DNA of 64,000 nucleotides from Dehalobacter sp. DCM (GCF_024972775.1 NZ_CP092282.1:1667001-1731000); one strand, 5' to 3'; positions 26,762-36,678 are shown, counted from the stretch's first letter. The notes: generated by a model not told the origin, from the letters alone. Program-made: numbers and translations.

Positions 26762-28063
26762 ATGCGGATGGTTGAGCTGATAGAAAAAAAGCGGAATGGC
26801 AAGGAACTGACGCCTCAAGAGATCCGCTTCATCATTCAGGGGTACGTCCGAAACGAAATCCCGGATTATCAAATCGCAGCGTGGACGATGGCGGTATATT
26901 TTCAGGGGATGACCGTTAAAGAAACAGCGGAGCTCACCTTGGCAATGGCTGAAAGCGGAGATCAGCTCGATTTGTCCATACCCGGCAGAATCTTTGTTGA
27001 TAAGCATAGTTCTGGCGGAGTCGGGGATAAAACAACCCTGATCGTAGCGCCGATGGTAGCTGCCTGCGGCGTGCCGATTGCTAAAATGTCAGGACGCGGG
27101 CTCGGGCATACCGGCGGAACGATCGACAAACTATCGGCCATTCCCGGTTTTCAGGTGGAGCTGACAGAAAAAAAATTCCTGCAGCAGGTACAGACAATCG
27201 GCCTCTCCGTTATAGCCCAGACCGGCAGCGTTGTTCCGGCAGATAAAAAGTTATATGCCCTGCGCGATGTGACAGCGACTGTCGATACAATCCCACTTAT
27301 CGCCTCATCAATCATGAGTAAAAAAATAGCAGCAGGAGCTCAAGGCATCGTGTTAGACGTAAAATACGGTTCGGGTGCTTTTATGGCGACACTGGCCGAG
27401 GCCACAAAACTGGCAGACATCATGGTTGGGATCGGGAAGAATCTGAACAGGGAAATGGTGGCTGTGTTAAGCGATATGTCTCAGCCGCTGGGAAATGCCG
27501 TCGGCAATGCGATTGAGGTTCTGGAAGCCGTCGATTGTTTGCAGGGCCATGGACCGGCCGATTTGATGGAAGTATGTATGGAATTGGGCAGCTGGATGTT
27601 GGTTCTTGGCAAGAAAGCCGACAGCACCCAAGATGCTTCCATAATGCTTCATGAAGCTATCCGAACCGGCAAAGCCTTTGATAAGTTCTTGGAATTTGTT
27701 CGGGCGCAGGGCGGTAATGAGCGATTAGTAAGCAAAAAAGAACTTCCCCTGGCACCAATAAAAATAGCTTATTGTGCTGATAAGACCGGTTATATTCAAC
27801 ATATTGATGCGCGCACGATCGGGACGTTGGCGATGCATCTCGGAGCGGGAAGAGAAACAAAAGACAGTCCCATCGATCTGGGATCAGGTGTCTATCTCTT
27901 GAAAAAAACAGGTGATGCCATTCAGGCAGGGGAGCCTGTGTGTTATCTTTATACTTCTTCCCCGGAAAAAACACCGCTTGCACTGGAGAAGGCAGCAGAG
28001 GCAATAACCTTAGGTGACGTTAGACCGTATTACCAAAAGTTGGTTTCAACCGTTATCCGATAA
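26762..28063 (+). CDS. pdp: pyrimidine-nucleoside phosphorylase
   Basis: Phosphorolysis of uridine, deoxyuridine and thymidine. 433 residues, the same length as typical PyNP. Family motifs: VDKHSSGGVGDKTTL (phosphate binding), KMSGRGLGHTGGTIDKLSAIPGF as two adjoining blocks, LYALRDVTATVDTIPLI, SIMSKKIAAG and LDVKYGSGAF. ATG 26762 lies six bases after GAGGTG and is preferred over GTG 26753. It completes the deoB-punA-pdp salvage set although separated from punA by a repeat block. Confidence 0.95.
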   Translation: MRMVELIEKKRNGKELTPQEIRFIIQGYVRNEIPDYQIAAWTMAVYFQGMTVKETAELTLAMAESGDQLDLSIPGRIFVDKHSSGGVGDKTTLIVAPMVAACGVPIAKMSGRGLGHTGGTIDKLSAIPGFQVELTEKKFLQQVQTIGLSVIAQTGSVVPADKKLYALRDVTATVDTIPLIASSIMSKKIAAGAQGIVLDVKYGSGAFMATLAEATKLADIMVGIGKNLNREMVAVLSDMSQPLGNAVGNAIEVLEAVDCLQGHGPADLMEVCMELGSWMLVLGKKADSTQDASIMLHEAIRTGKAFDKFLEFVRAQGGNERLVSKKELPLAPIKIAYCADKTGYIQHIDARTIGTLAMHLGAGRETKDSPIDLGSGVYLLKKTGDAIQAGEPVCYLYTSSPEKTPLALEKAAEAITLGDVRPYYQKLVSTVIR

Positions 28064-28106
28064 GCCTTGGCGAAAACACTGAAATGCTTTAACGCACATT
28101 TGAAAG

Positions 28107-28157
28107 AAAAAAATGATTCTGCCAACCCGACGAGACGGGTTGCAGAATCATTTTTTA
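28107..28157. terminator. bidirectional terminator between convergent genes
   Basis: AAAAAATGATTCTGCCAACC pairs with GGTTGCAGAATCATTTTTT across CGACGAGACG-type loop bases, allowing one bulge. A-rich and T-rich flanks serve pdp and the convergent sigma-54 activator. The ATGATTCTGC stem is also used by the terminator at 40374. Confidence 0.85.
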
Positions 28158-28194
28158 TTCATGGATGAATTTATACCGCGAGGTCATAAAATCA

Positions 28195-30213
28195 TTACAA
28201 CGGGATATTGTATTGCTTCAGTTTATTATAGAGCGTCGATTTGGCAATGCCCAGGATTTCAGCAGCATCGGCAACATTATAATCGGTTTGGATGATGGCA
28301 TTCTTTATGGCATTTTTCTCCGCATCTTCGAGAGAAACCGCATTTGACGGCTGATTGCTGATTATTTCCGGATAGAGGATATCATCCGGCAGGTCTTTGA
28401 GATTGATGAGTTTACTTTGAGCCATGGTTACGGCATAGACCATCGCATTTTCTAATTGGCGTACATTTCCCGGCCAGTTATATTCTATAAGTTTTTCTTT
28501 GACTGGACTGCTTAAACTGGGGATTTCTTTTCTTCCCACTCTTTTGCAGGTGCCCTGAATAAAAAAGTTGGCCAGTTCTAAAATATCGTCTTTCTTTTTC
28601 CTTAGAGACGGAATCTTAAGTTTAAATACAGCCAGGCGATAGTAAAGGTCCTCTCTGAAGGCTTTTTCCATCACCATTGTTTTCAGGTCTTTATTGGTTG
28701 CGGCGATCACTCTGAAGTCGACAGGAATATATTTTTGGCCGCCGATACGCAGTACCTTTTTGTCTTCAAGAACCCGCAGCAATACGGGTTGGATTTCCAA
28801 AGGCATATCCCCGATTTCATCTAAAAAGAGTGTTCCTTCATTGGCTAATTCGATCAGGCCGGGTCTTCCTTTCCTCTCAGCGCCGGTGAAGGCACCGCCT
28901 TCATAACCGAATAATTCGCTCTCGATAAGGTTACGCGGCATCGCTGAACAGTTAATGGAGATAAACGGGCCTTCCGGCCGAAAATCTTTATGGATGGCTT
29001 GGGCAAAAAGTTCTTTGCCTGTCCCGCTTTCGCCTTGGATGAGAACATTGGCGTACATTTTGGAGAATTGCTTGGCGGTCGCGATTGTTTCCAAGAATAT
29101 CGGACTTTTGCCTACCAGATTTTCAAAGCCATAGGTGGCTTGGGCGCCCCGTAAGTCATTGACTAGTTTTTTAATACCTTCGATCGGAGAAAGATGGATG
29201 ACGGCACCGTTTGGAATATTATTCTCGTCTAAAACCGGATTGACTGTCATGAGGTAACGTTTCTCAAGATGATCTTTAATGATGATTACTTCATGATTAT
29301 GGGCTGGGATGCCGTTCTCTAAAGCATCCTTGATTGGTCTTGTATCTTTAATATATTGGGAATAGTGCTCGTCATTGAGACTGGCAAAACCAAGCGATAA
29401 AATAGTGTTACCTTCTTGATTAATATGCGAAATATAGCCCTGTTTGTTCAGGGTAATCAAACCGCCGCTGACAAAGGATAATGTCGCTTCGAGGGTTCCG
29501 TTACTTAGAATTAAATGATTATTGGATTTTTTTAGAATAAGCTGTTGTTCAATGGCATAAGCCATCGAAATGACCCAGCCCAAAGAATGTGTTTGCATAT
29601 TAGAGATGTCGTTTTCCGGTATCAGCTGATAAATGGTAAGCGCTCCAATAATATGATGGTTTTCATCGAATATGGGAGCAGCCGATACAATATTTTCATT
29701 CAATGTGACACTGTAATTATAAGGGCCGATAAATTGCACGGCTTGCCCAAGGCGGACACACAAACTATGGGCGTTTGTGCCGGCGTATTCTTCGCTGACA
29801 ACGGATCCGAATTTTAAGTGCGGTTCGTTTCGCCCTTCCCCCTCAACATAAAGAAGTGTGCCTTTCTCATCGGTCAGCAACAGGGTATATCCGGATACTG
29901 ATAAAAGGCTCAAGTACTTTTTCATAAAGGGGACGGCAATTTCAATGAGATCCTTTTTACTCTCTGCTAAAATTTCTTGCTCTTCAGGTGAAAGCATATA
30001 GCCAAGATGATTTGTATAGGGATCGACATGATTATTTTTAGATCGAATCCAGGATTCGGCAATCTCTAATGGGACATAGGGAGACACTCTTGGATCTTCA
30101 TCGTTTTCCAAAAATCTTTTCTTTATCTCCGTGACCTTTTCCCGCATATCTTTGTCGATTTTTTGATTTCCATATAAAATGGAGGGTTTTGAGTCAGATA
30201 ACAAAACAAGCAC
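28195..30213 (-). CDS. sigma-54-dependent activator (AcoR-like, GAF-PAS-AAA-Fis)
   Basis: Enhancer-binding protein of 672 residues that opens sigma-54 promoters. An N-terminal GAF-like sensory domain (about 75-225) and a PAS domain (about 245-345) precede the AAA+ domain with Walker A GESGTGKE (394-401), the sigma-54 contact loop GAFTGA (440-445), Walker B TLFLDE (461-466), and a C-terminal Fis helix-turn-helix (NVADAAEILGIAKSTLYNKL). The start is GTG 30213 or TTG 30204 after AAGGGGTG. It is divergent from the MFS gene at 30635, whose upstream region has a -24/-12 promoter. It probably senses an aromatic or related substrate of the 30-42 kb genes; that part is inferred. Confidence 0.93.
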   Translation of the reverse strand: MLVLLSDSKPSILYGNQKIDKDMREKVTEIKKRFLENDEDPRVSPYVPLEIAESWIRSKNNHVDPYTNHLGYMLSPEEQEILAESKKDLIEIAVPFMKKYLSLLSVSGYTLLLTDEKGTLLYVEGEGRNEPHLKFGSVVSEEYAGTNAHSLCVRLGQAVQFIGPYNYSVTLNENIVSAAPIFDENHHIIGALTIYQLIPENDISNMQTHSLGWVISMAYAIEQQLILKKSNNHLILSNGTLEATLSFVSGGLITLNKQGYISHINQEGNTILSLGFASLNDEHYSQYIKDTRPIKDALENGIPAHNHEVIIIKDHLEKRYLMTVNPVLDENNIPNGAVIHLSPIEGIKKLVNDLRGAQATYGFENLVGKSPIFLETIATAKQFSKMYANVLIQGESGTGKELFAQAIHKDFRPEGPFISINCSAMPRNLIESELFGYEGGAFTGAERKGRPGLIELANEGTLFLDEIGDMPLEIQPVLLRVLEDKKVLRIGGQKYIPVDFRVIAATNKDLKTMVMEKAFREDLYYRLAVFKLKIPSLRKKKDDILELANFFIQGTCKRVGRKEIPSLSSPVKEKLIEYNWPGNVRQLENAMVYAVTMAQSKLINLKDLPDDILYPEIISNQPSNAVSLEDAEKNAIKNAIIQTDYNVADAAEILGIAKSTLYNKLKQYNIPL

Positions 30214-30634
30214 CCCTTATATTGGCAATAAATCAATCATATGTGATGATGTAAGTACATTTTAGCAGATTATATCATATTTACACCTATTTTTATATTT
30301 TTATGGGAATCTAGAAAAAATTCTTTATTTATAGAAAATGGCATTTGGCAGGGGAGCGATTAAAGTATGGCAATGCTTTATTTATCATGCTTTTTTTCGG
30401 TTCCTTCCGATGGCATATTTTTTGCAATCTCTATAAACAGGGAGGAAAAATAGTTTGCATCGATGTCTAATCTTAAAGATAAGGGAGGTACAGGAATTCA
30501 AAGAAACAGAGTATCACTGAGCTAACCCTTCTAAGAAGTCATGTTTGTACGATCGACATGAGCACCTATGTCCAGAATTGTGTCCTAATAAATAATTATT
30601 AATCAAAAAATGTTGTAAAAAGGGAGAAATGAAT
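30214..30634. other. divergent regulatory region with sigma-54 promoter
   Basis: 421 bases between the activator and the MFS gene. It contains the -24/-12 promoter at 30411-30426 and, closer to the activator, the short palindromic sequence ATCA-TATG-TGAT near 30236, a possible enhancer or autoregulatory site. Confidence 0.55.
30411..30426 (+). promoter_or_regulatory. sigma-54 (-24/-12) promoter for MFS gene
   Basis: TGGCATATTTTTTGCA fits the consensus TGGCAC-N5-TTGCA. The invariant GG and GC are separated by exactly ten bases. It lies about 200 bases before the MFS start and faces it, next to a sigma-54 activator gene. Confidence 0.8.
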
Positions 30635-31864
30635 ATGAAAAAAGCATGGCTTATGGCAATTGTTGCTATCTGCAGCGGAGTCGTCTTCGCAATTAGTTTG
30701 TTTAAAGTTCCGCCTACAATGGTTCTGCTCATGCAGGAATTTAATGTGAGTATTGCTGTTATCGGTTTAGTCATGACAGCGATAGCAATCACCAGTACGG
30801 TTATTGCCTTACCTGGCGGCGCTATTATGCAAAAAATCGGACCTAAGAATATGGGGCTGGCTGCGATGGCCTGTACCCTGATTGGCAACCTGATCGGTAC
30901 TTTTTCCAGCAATTTTTCACTTCTCATCTTCAGTCGGGCGATTGAGGGTTTTGGATTTGGTCTAATCAGTTTAGTTGTTCCTACGATTATTGCCGCTTGG
31001 TTTCCAGCTCAAAAACGCGGACTTCCGATGGCTATATGGTCCCTGTGGGTATCCATTGGGATGTTGATTATATTTAGAATGACCAATGTTATCGTTCCCC
31101 AATTTGGCTGGAAGGGTTCTTGGTGGTTAGTGACGATTCTGTTTATTATTGTGGGTATTCTTTTTGCCTTAATCGTCAGACTTCCGAAAGAAGGAGAAGG
31201 CGCCAATGAACCTAAGTTGGAACAGGGCGAAAAAGTTTCTTTACTGGAAGGATTTAAATCGCCGATGGCCTGGCTGCTCGCCATCATCTTTATTGCTTTT
31301 GGCTGGCCGTGTGCTGCATTTTCCGGCTTCTATTCGACATTCCTCCAACAGGCTCTCGGATTGGACATGGCCGCTGCCAATTCCATTGTCAGTTATGCCA
31401 CGATAGGCATGATCATTGGCGGCATCTTAATTGGTTTATTGCTCAACCGGATTAAAAACAAAAATCACGGTCTGGTCCTGATTATTATCATGGCGCTTGC
31501 TGCTGTTTTCTTCTACCTGCAATTCGAAATTAAAGCCGTGGCAATCCTGGTCCCGTTTGTATTTGCTTCAGGTGTTATACAGCAGCTGATTCCGCCGACG
31601 ATATTTACCATAGCACCCACCGCAGCGGGCAGTCCCGAAAGAATTGCTGCAACCATGGGTATTATTTCTCTGGGCGCAAACCTCTCCGGGATTTTATCCA
31701 ATACCTTTACCGGACCCCTCGTCGCTTCCTTTGGCGGTGTTTGGAGCAAACTCAGTATCTTTATGCTGGTAATTACATTAGTTGGTGTTGTCGCTGCCAT
31801 TGTTTTGAACATGCTGCTGTCAAAGAACTATAAAGCGCAAAGCAAAGTCAATCCACAAGTATAG
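30635..31864 (+). CDS. MFS transporter
   Basis: 12-helix permease of 409 residues, of the CynX/NarK-like metabolite:H+ symporter type by eye. RAIEGFGFGL after helix 4 and PAQKRGLPMAIW in the loop after helix 5 resemble the MFS G-x-x-x-R region, and a charged central loop lies at about 185-205 (KEGEGANEPKLEQGEKV). ATG 30635 lies eight bases after AGGGAG; ATG 30629 is too close. The sigma-54 promoter makes it the likely uptake system for the inducing substrate of this island. Substrate unknown. Confidence 0.88.
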   Translation: MKKAWLMAIVAICSGVVFAISLFKVPPTMVLLMQEFNVSIAVIGLVMTAIAITSTVIALPGGAIMQKIGPKNMGLAAMACTLIGNLIGTFSSNFSLLIFSRAIEGFGFGLISLVVPTIIAAWFPAQKRGLPMAIWSLWVSIGMLIIFRMTNVIVPQFGWKGSWWLVTILFIIVGILFALIVRLPKEGEGANEPKLEQGEKVSLLEGFKSPMAWLLAIIFIAFGWPCAAFSGFYSTFLQQALGLDMAAANSIVSYATIGMIIGGILIGLLLNRIKNKNHGLVLIIIMALAAVFFYLQFEIKAVAILVPFVFASGVIQQLIPPTIFTIAPTAAGSPERIAATMGIISLGANLSGILSNTFTGPLVASFGGVWSKLSIFMLVITLVGVVAAIVLNMLLSKNYKAQSKVNPQV

Positions 31865-31929
31865 TCGAAAAACTTCTTCTATTTCTTTCCTTCCTGACTC
31901 TATTCAACGCAAATCATAAAACCAAATCA

Positions 31930-31966
31930 AAGGGCTGCTGCCGGGGATTTGCCTGGAGCAGTCCTT
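31930..31966 (+). terminator. hairpin after MFS gene
   Basis: AAGGGCTGCTGCCGG and CCTGGAGCAGTCCTT pair with one or two wobble or mismatch positions. No strong T tract follows, so termination may be partial. Confidence 0.5.
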
Positions 31967-31991
31967 CTCAGAAATGATTCACTTACGGACT

Positions 31992-32019
31992 TATAGATTA
32001 TAGATTATAGATTATCGAT
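31992..32019. repeat. four 7-bp tandem repeats
   Basis: TTATAGA three times then TTATCGA, in the leader upstream of the oxidoreductase gene. Short AT-rich repeats of this kind can vary in copy number. Confidence 0.7.
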
Positions 32020-32096
32020 TATTTAGTGAAATGTTTCATCATTCAATAACGACGTACCAATCTATTCAGAGATTGGCAAGAAATGAGGTCTTTCCT

Positions 32097-34115
32097 TTGA
32101 GTCAATACAAATTCAAACATCTATTTGAACCTATCCAATTGGGTAAAACCGTATTCCGCAACCGGATATTTGCCTCGCCCCAGGATTACCCGGGACTCAC
32201 CGACAATCGGTTTCTCACGGAAGAAGCCGCCTATTTCTATGAAAGAAAAGCACTGGGGGGATTTGCGTCCGTCTGTGTCGGCGATATGATGGTCGATGCT
32301 GCCTACGGCCGCAGTCATCCTTTTCAGATGCGCGGCAACGATTTTTTGGGGAAAGCCAACTTCACCCGAGTCAGCACGGCGATCATCCGTCATGGGGCAA
32401 TGGCCGCCATTGAGCTTGTTCATGCCGGGCAAAACGCCAATCCGCTGCTCATGCCGGAAAACAGAGGCTATGTCTTAGGCCCCTGTGACGGCATCCGTCC
32501 GGACGGCGTGGAAATCCGGGGGATGAATGACGAACAGATCGCGGAATTGATCATGGCCTATGCCGATGCGGCATCCTTCGCCCGGCAATGCGGGTTTGGC
32601 ATGATCACCCTGCATGGCGGACATGGCTGGCAGATGTCACAGTTTATCTCAGCCCGGGATAATAAACGGACCGACCAATGGGGCGGATCCATCGAGAACC
32701 GGATGCGGTTCCCGTTAGCTGTTGTTGAAGCGGTCCGCAAACGGATCGGTCCGGCTGTACCCATCGAATTCCGGATGAGCGGGACGGAATTTCTGCCGGA
32801 CGGCTACGATATAGACGAAGGCATCCGAATTGCCCAAGCCCTGGACGGCCACGTGGATCTGATCCATGTCTCGGTGGGGCACCATGAAATCGACGCGGCT
32901 TCCATGGCCACACACCCGCCGATGTTCCGTCCGGACGGATGTAATGTCACGTATGCCGCCGCCATCAAGAAAGTAGTCAAAACCCCGGTAGCCACAGTCG
33001 GTGCGTTAACGGATCCGGCCATGATGGAAGAGATCATCGCTTCCGGTCAAGCCGATGTGGTGGCCCTGGGACGGCAGACTTTGGCTGATCCGGATCTGCC
33101 GATCAAGGCGCGTCTGGGACGTGAAGAAGAGATCACACCTTGTCTGCGCTGCTTCAATTGTTTCTCCCACAGTACGGTGGGCGGTGTCTTCTATTGTACA
33201 GTGAATCCGGAAATAGGCCGCGAGCAGCTGAGTATGACCCAAGCACCGCCAATGCATAAGAAGACCGTGCTTGTGGCCGGAGGCGGCATGGGCGGAATGG
33301 AAGCGGCATTGACCGCAGCGAAGCGCGGACACACCGTTATTCTCTGTGAAAAGTCGGACAGGCTGGGCGGAGCGTTGTTATGTGAAGAGAATATCCCGTT
33401 TAAGGCCAATCTCGCTGTCTATATCAAGCGTCAGGCCCAAAAGGTATCCCGTTCGCCGATCAAACTTCACCTGAATACAGAAGTAACGCCGGAACTCGCC
33501 AAGTCCTTCCAGCCGGATGTGATTATCGCGGCCATGGGTGCCCGGCCAATGATCCCGAATATCCCGGGGATCGAAGGGAAGAATGTGGTCGGTGCGGAGG
33601 CAGTCTATTACCAGCCGGAGATTGTTGGCAATAAGGCAGTCATCATGGGGGGCGGACTGGTTGGGATCGAGCTGGGGATCTTCCTTGCCCAAAAAGGACA
33701 TGACATCACCATTGTAGAAATGGCGAACGGAACCATTGCCACCCCGCCGCAAGTGGAAGGCACGTCCGGACGGATGAGCGGGCTGATGGAAATGCCATTG
33801 GGATTCCCGCTGGTGCATGGGGTCGGGTTGATGGAAGAATTGAAAAAATTCAAGAACCTGCAGATCCGTGTATCCACGAAAGCCTTGGAAGTGACGGCTG
33901 AAGGGTTGGTTGTTGAAGGGGCGGATGGAATCAGGACGATCGAAGCGGATACGGTGATTTATGCCATCGGTCAGAAACCCCTGCGCGAGGAAGCATATGC
34001 GCTGGCTGACTATGCGCCGGAATTCTATACCATCGGGGACTGTGTGACACCAAAGACCATTTATGAAGCAACCTCTGTCGGTTACCAGATCGCCACGGAT
34101 ATAGGCCGGTATTAA
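32097..34115 (+). CDS. Fe-S old yellow enzyme (2,4-dienoyl-CoA reductase / BaiCD family)
   Basis: Multidomain NAD(P)H:flavin ene-reductase, 672 residues from TTG 32097 (GAGG eight bases upstream), the length of E. coli FadH. An N-terminal FMN TIM barrel (1-350, with ISARDNKRTDQWGGSIENR) is followed by a [4Fe-4S] site (CLRCFNCF and, further on, FYCTVNP). The FAD fold carries VLVAGGGMGGMEAALTAAKR and the NAD fold VIMGGGLVGIELG. The family reduces activated C=C bonds of enoyl-CoAs, bile acid intermediates or cyclic enones. Between an MFS gene and a URO-D-type gene, an alicyclic or aromatic-derived enone is plausible. The frame extends upstream to 32031 but without a ribosome site. Confidence 0.9.
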   Translation: MSQYKFKHLFEPIQLGKTVFRNRIFASPQDYPGLTDNRFLTEEAAYFYERKALGGFASVCVGDMMVDAAYGRSHPFQMRGNDFLGKANFTRVSTAIIRHGAMAAIELVHAGQNANPLLMPENRGYVLGPCDGIRPDGVEIRGMNDEQIAELIMAYADAASFARQCGFGMITLHGGHGWQMSQFISARDNKRTDQWGGSIENRMRFPLAVVEAVRKRIGPAVPIEFRMSGTEFLPDGYDIDEGIRIAQALDGHVDLIHVSVGHHEIDAASMATHPPMFRPDGCNVTYAAAIKKVVKTPVATVGALTDPAMMEEIIASGQADVVALGRQTLADPDLPIKARLGREEEITPCLRCFNCFSHSTVGGVFYCTVNPEIGREQLSMTQAPPMHKKTVLVAGGGMGGMEAALTAAKRGHTVILCEKSDRLGGALLCEENIPFKANLAVYIKRQAQKVSRSPIKLHLNTEVTPELAKSFQPDVIIAAMGARPMIPNIPGIEGKNVVGAEAVYYQPEIVGNKAVIMGGGLVGIELGIFLAQKGHDITIVEMANGTIATPPQVEGTSGRMSGLMEMPLGFPLVHGVGLMEELKKFKNLQIRVSTKALEVTAEGLVVEGADGIRTIEADTVIYAIGQKPLREEAYALADYAPEFYTIGDCVTPKTIYEATSVGYQIATDIGRY

Positions 34116-34204
34116 GCGATTCAATCATGATACAAAGTGATAATGAAATAAAAGTAATTATGACTAATTTATTACGACTTATATAGATAGGAGGATAATA
34201 AGCA

Positions 34205-35191
34205 ATGTTAACCAAGAGACAAAATTTACTGGAAACGATCAGAGGCGGAAGCCCGGATCGTTTTGTCAAGCAATATGAATTTCTGCATCTCATTTATGAA
34301 GCTTCGGTTATGATGAAGGGGATGCCCGCACCTGGGGGCGGATACGGCAAAGATCCCTGGGGAGTTACGTGGAGCTGGCCGGAAGGGCAATTAGGCGGTT
34401 TCCCTGTCCATGATGATGAACACAAGGTTTTGAAAGATATTACGGAATGGAAGAACCAAGTGAACGCACCGGTTATCCCAACCGAAGATGAGGTATGGGC
34501 TCCAGCGGTTGCTCATGCCAACCAAGTGGACCGCAACGAGGAATTTGTTACAGCGTTTATCGCACCGGGCATTTTTGAAATGACCCATCACTTAATGGGT
34601 GTAGAGGATGCGTTAATGGCTTTGTATGAAGAACCGGAAGCGATGCGCGAGCTCATTGAATATTTAACGGAATACGAGCTGGCTTATGCCAAAATCATTA
34701 TTGATAAAATCCATCCGGATGCGCTTTTCCATCATGACGACTGGGGCAGCCAGAAGAATTCCTTTATTTCCCCGGAAATGTTCCAGGAGTTCTTCGTTCC
34801 GGCTTATAAAAAAATCTATGGTTTTTATAAAGCCAACGGCGTCGAGCTGATCGTTCATCACAGTGATTCTTTTGCAGCTAACCTTGTGCCGGCGATGATC
34901 GAGGTCGGAATTGATATTTGGCAAGGTGTGATGAATACTAATAACATTCCGGAACTAGTTAAGCAATACGGCGGCAAATTGACGTTTATGGGAGCGCTCC
35001 ATAGCGGTGAAATCGATTTTCCGGAATGGAAACCGGAAATTTGTGCGGAACATGTGGAAAAAGCCTGCCGTACGATTGGCAAAAACTTTTTTATCCCGTG
35101 TCTGACCCAAGGCGGGCCTGCCAGTTCATTCCCGGGCGTGTACGATGAAGTAAACAAACTGATCGATAAAATGAGCAAAGAGATGTTTTAG
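34205..35191 (+). CDS. URO-D-type methyltransferase-like protein
   Basis: 328 residues, uroporphyrinogen decarboxylase superfamily, of the MtaA/CmuA-like branch used in corrinoid-dependent methyl transfer and O-demethylation rather than haem synthesis. Features: MLTKRQNLLETIRGGSPDR at the N terminus, FHHDDWGSQKNSFISPEMF, VELIVHHSDSF (His218-His219) and CLTQGGPASSFPG (Cys299). Methyltransferases of this family usually bind zinc through His-x-Cys plus a later Cys; here the first Cys is replaced by Ser or Asp while Cys299 remains, so zinc binding is uncertain. GATAGGAGG precedes the ATG. No corrinoid protein or activator is adjacent. Confidence 0.82.
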   Translation: MLTKRQNLLETIRGGSPDRFVKQYEFLHLIYEASVMMKGMPAPGGGYGKDPWGVTWSWPEGQLGGFPVHDDEHKVLKDITEWKNQVNAPVIPTEDEVWAPAVAHANQVDRNEEFVTAFIAPGIFEMTHHLMGVEDALMALYEEPEAMRELIEYLTEYELAYAKIIIDKIHPDALFHHDDWGSQKNSFISPEMFQEFFVPAYKKIYGFYKANGVELIVHHSDSFAANLVPAMIEVGIDIWQGVMNTNNIPELVKQYGGKLTFMGALHSGEIDFPEWKPEICAEHVEKACRTIGKNFFIPCLTQGGPASSFPGVYDEVNKLIDKMSKEMF

Positions 35192-35262
35192 GAAAATCAA
35201 ATATATTCAGCGACAATTGAGTCGGGCATAAGTTTTCCACAAAGTATTCCCTGTAGTTGAAT

Positions 35263-35290
35263 TTCTTATAAAAGATTTCGTTCTTATAAA
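35263..35290. repeat. direct repeat TTCTTATAAA
   Basis: TTCTTATAAA occurs at 35263-35272 and 35281-35290, 18 bases apart (under two helical turns), just before the MFS gene. It may be a binding site for a dimeric regulator. Confidence 0.45.
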
Positions 35291-35331
35291 CTGGTGGTAT
35301 TTGATTTGTAATGAAGAAAGGGAGAGAACTT

Positions 35332-36534
35332 ATGAAGAAAGCGAATAGTGGTATTTTACTCAAACTGGCTATTCTCCTCATCGCTCTGCAGGAAGTTGGC
35401 ACAGGGGCAGCCACGCCGGCTCTCGGTATCATTCAGGCCGCGATGCCGGACGTCAATCCGATTCTCATCCAAAATATCGCATCCATAACCTACTTAACGA
35501 TCGTCCTTGGCGGACTGGCTTACAGCTGGTTTGCCAAAGTCTTGAGAAAAAGAGTCATTCTCTATATCGCCGTTTTCTGCTTTATCATCGGCGGGATCGC
35601 GCCGGCCTTTTTGAATAACATTTATCTCATCCTGTTCTTCCGTGCTGTTGTCGGCTTCGGCGTAGGACTTATGTATCCCATGGCTAACGATTATATCGTT
35701 GACTATTACGACGGCAACGAAAAACAGAAGATGATCGGATGGGCCTTTGCGATCAGCATGTTTGGCGGTATCATCTTCCAGCAGCTCGGTGGAAGTCTTG
35801 CTGCCGTAAACTGGCATTACACGTTCTTTTCCTATCTCCTCGGTATTCTTTTCTTTGCCATCCCGCTCTTGTTCCTGCCGGAGCCTCCGAAAAAAGCGGA
35901 ATTGGTTAAGGGAACGGCTCAGGAAAAAGCCAAGGTACCGGCCCGTCAATGGGTCCTCAGCGTTTTGAACGCGCTTTGGAACGTCGGCTTTGCTGCGGTT
36001 GTTACCAATGCAGCCATCATTATCATCACTGAAGGCGTCGGTACCGGTGGTCAGATCGGTACAGCCTTCTCCATTATGACCCTGGGCGGTTTTGTAGGGG
36101 GCTTCTTCTTCTCGCACATTCGTAATTTCCTCAAAGGTTTCTCCCTGCTGGCATGTTATTGGGTCGTAGCAATCGGTTTCTTCGTGTTTGTCTACGCCGG
36201 AACGTCAATCAATCTGATCTACCTCTCCTTTGTCATTATCGGTGTAGGTTTAGGTTTTGCCGGCTCCAACTTCTTTAATAAAACTTCTGAGATTGTTCCT
36301 TACGCAGCAGCTGGATCGGCATTTGCCTTACTCTCAGCCTTCAACGGATTAGGCGGTTTCTTTTCCCCGTTTGTTCTGACCGCGTTGACAGGCGCTTTTG
36401 GCATGGCTCCCGGCAGACCGTCACTCTGGCTTGGCGCCATCATCTTAAGTGTACTTGGTGTTGTTGCCTTCCTATTTGACAGAGCGACACCGAAAATCCC
36501 TGAGAGTATTCGGCCCACGCAGAGAATGGAATAA
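35332..36534 (+). CDS. MFS transporter
   Basis: 12-helix permease, 400 residues. RAVVGFGVGLMYPMAND follows helix 4, and the central loop EPPKKAELVKGTAQEKAKVPARQ divides the halves. ATG 35332 is preferred because AAGGGAGAG lies six bases upstream; ATG 35311 has none. It resembles the transporter at 29-1246. Lying between the URO-D-like gene and the transhydroxylase operon, it probably moves a substrate or product of that pathway. Confidence 0.88.
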   Translation: MKKANSGILLKLAILLIALQEVGTGAATPALGIIQAAMPDVNPILIQNIASITYLTIVLGGLAYSWFAKVLRKRVILYIAVFCFIIGGIAPAFLNNIYLILFFRAVVGFGVGLMYPMANDYIVDYYDGNEKQKMIGWAFAISMFGGIIFQQLGGSLAAVNWHYTFFSYLLGILFFAIPLLFLPEPPKKAELVKGTAQEKAKVPARQWVLSVLNALWNVGFAAVVTNAAIIIITEGVGTGGQIGTAFSIMTLGGFVGGFFFSHIRNFLKGFSLLACYWVVAIGFFVFVYAGTSINLIYLSFVIIGVGLGFAGSNFFNKTSEIVPYAAAGSAFALLSAFNGLGGFFSPFVLTALTGAFGMAPGRPSLWLGAIILSVLGVVAFLFDRATPKIPESIRPTQRME

Positions 36535-36678
36535 TGGTTTGATGCGCTGTGACTTCTGTTCGAAATATAGAAAGATTATTTCCTGAAAGACAGGGGATAC
36601 TTCGGCATTAACGCAGCGTGTTAGACAAAAACCGCCTTAATCAACAGGTTTAGCCCAATTTCAGGTTATGAGAAGTTC

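Noticed and set aside
33378-34124. 248-codon minus-strand frame inside the old yellow enzyme gene
   Set aside because: The plus strand has intact FAD and NAD folds there; the antisense frame is His/Arg-rich and has no start signal.
34205-35191. Haem-biosynthetic uroporphyrinogen decarboxylase hemE
   Set aside because: It lacks the HemE N-terminal pattern and haem gene neighbours and resembles the MtaA/CmuA-like branch.
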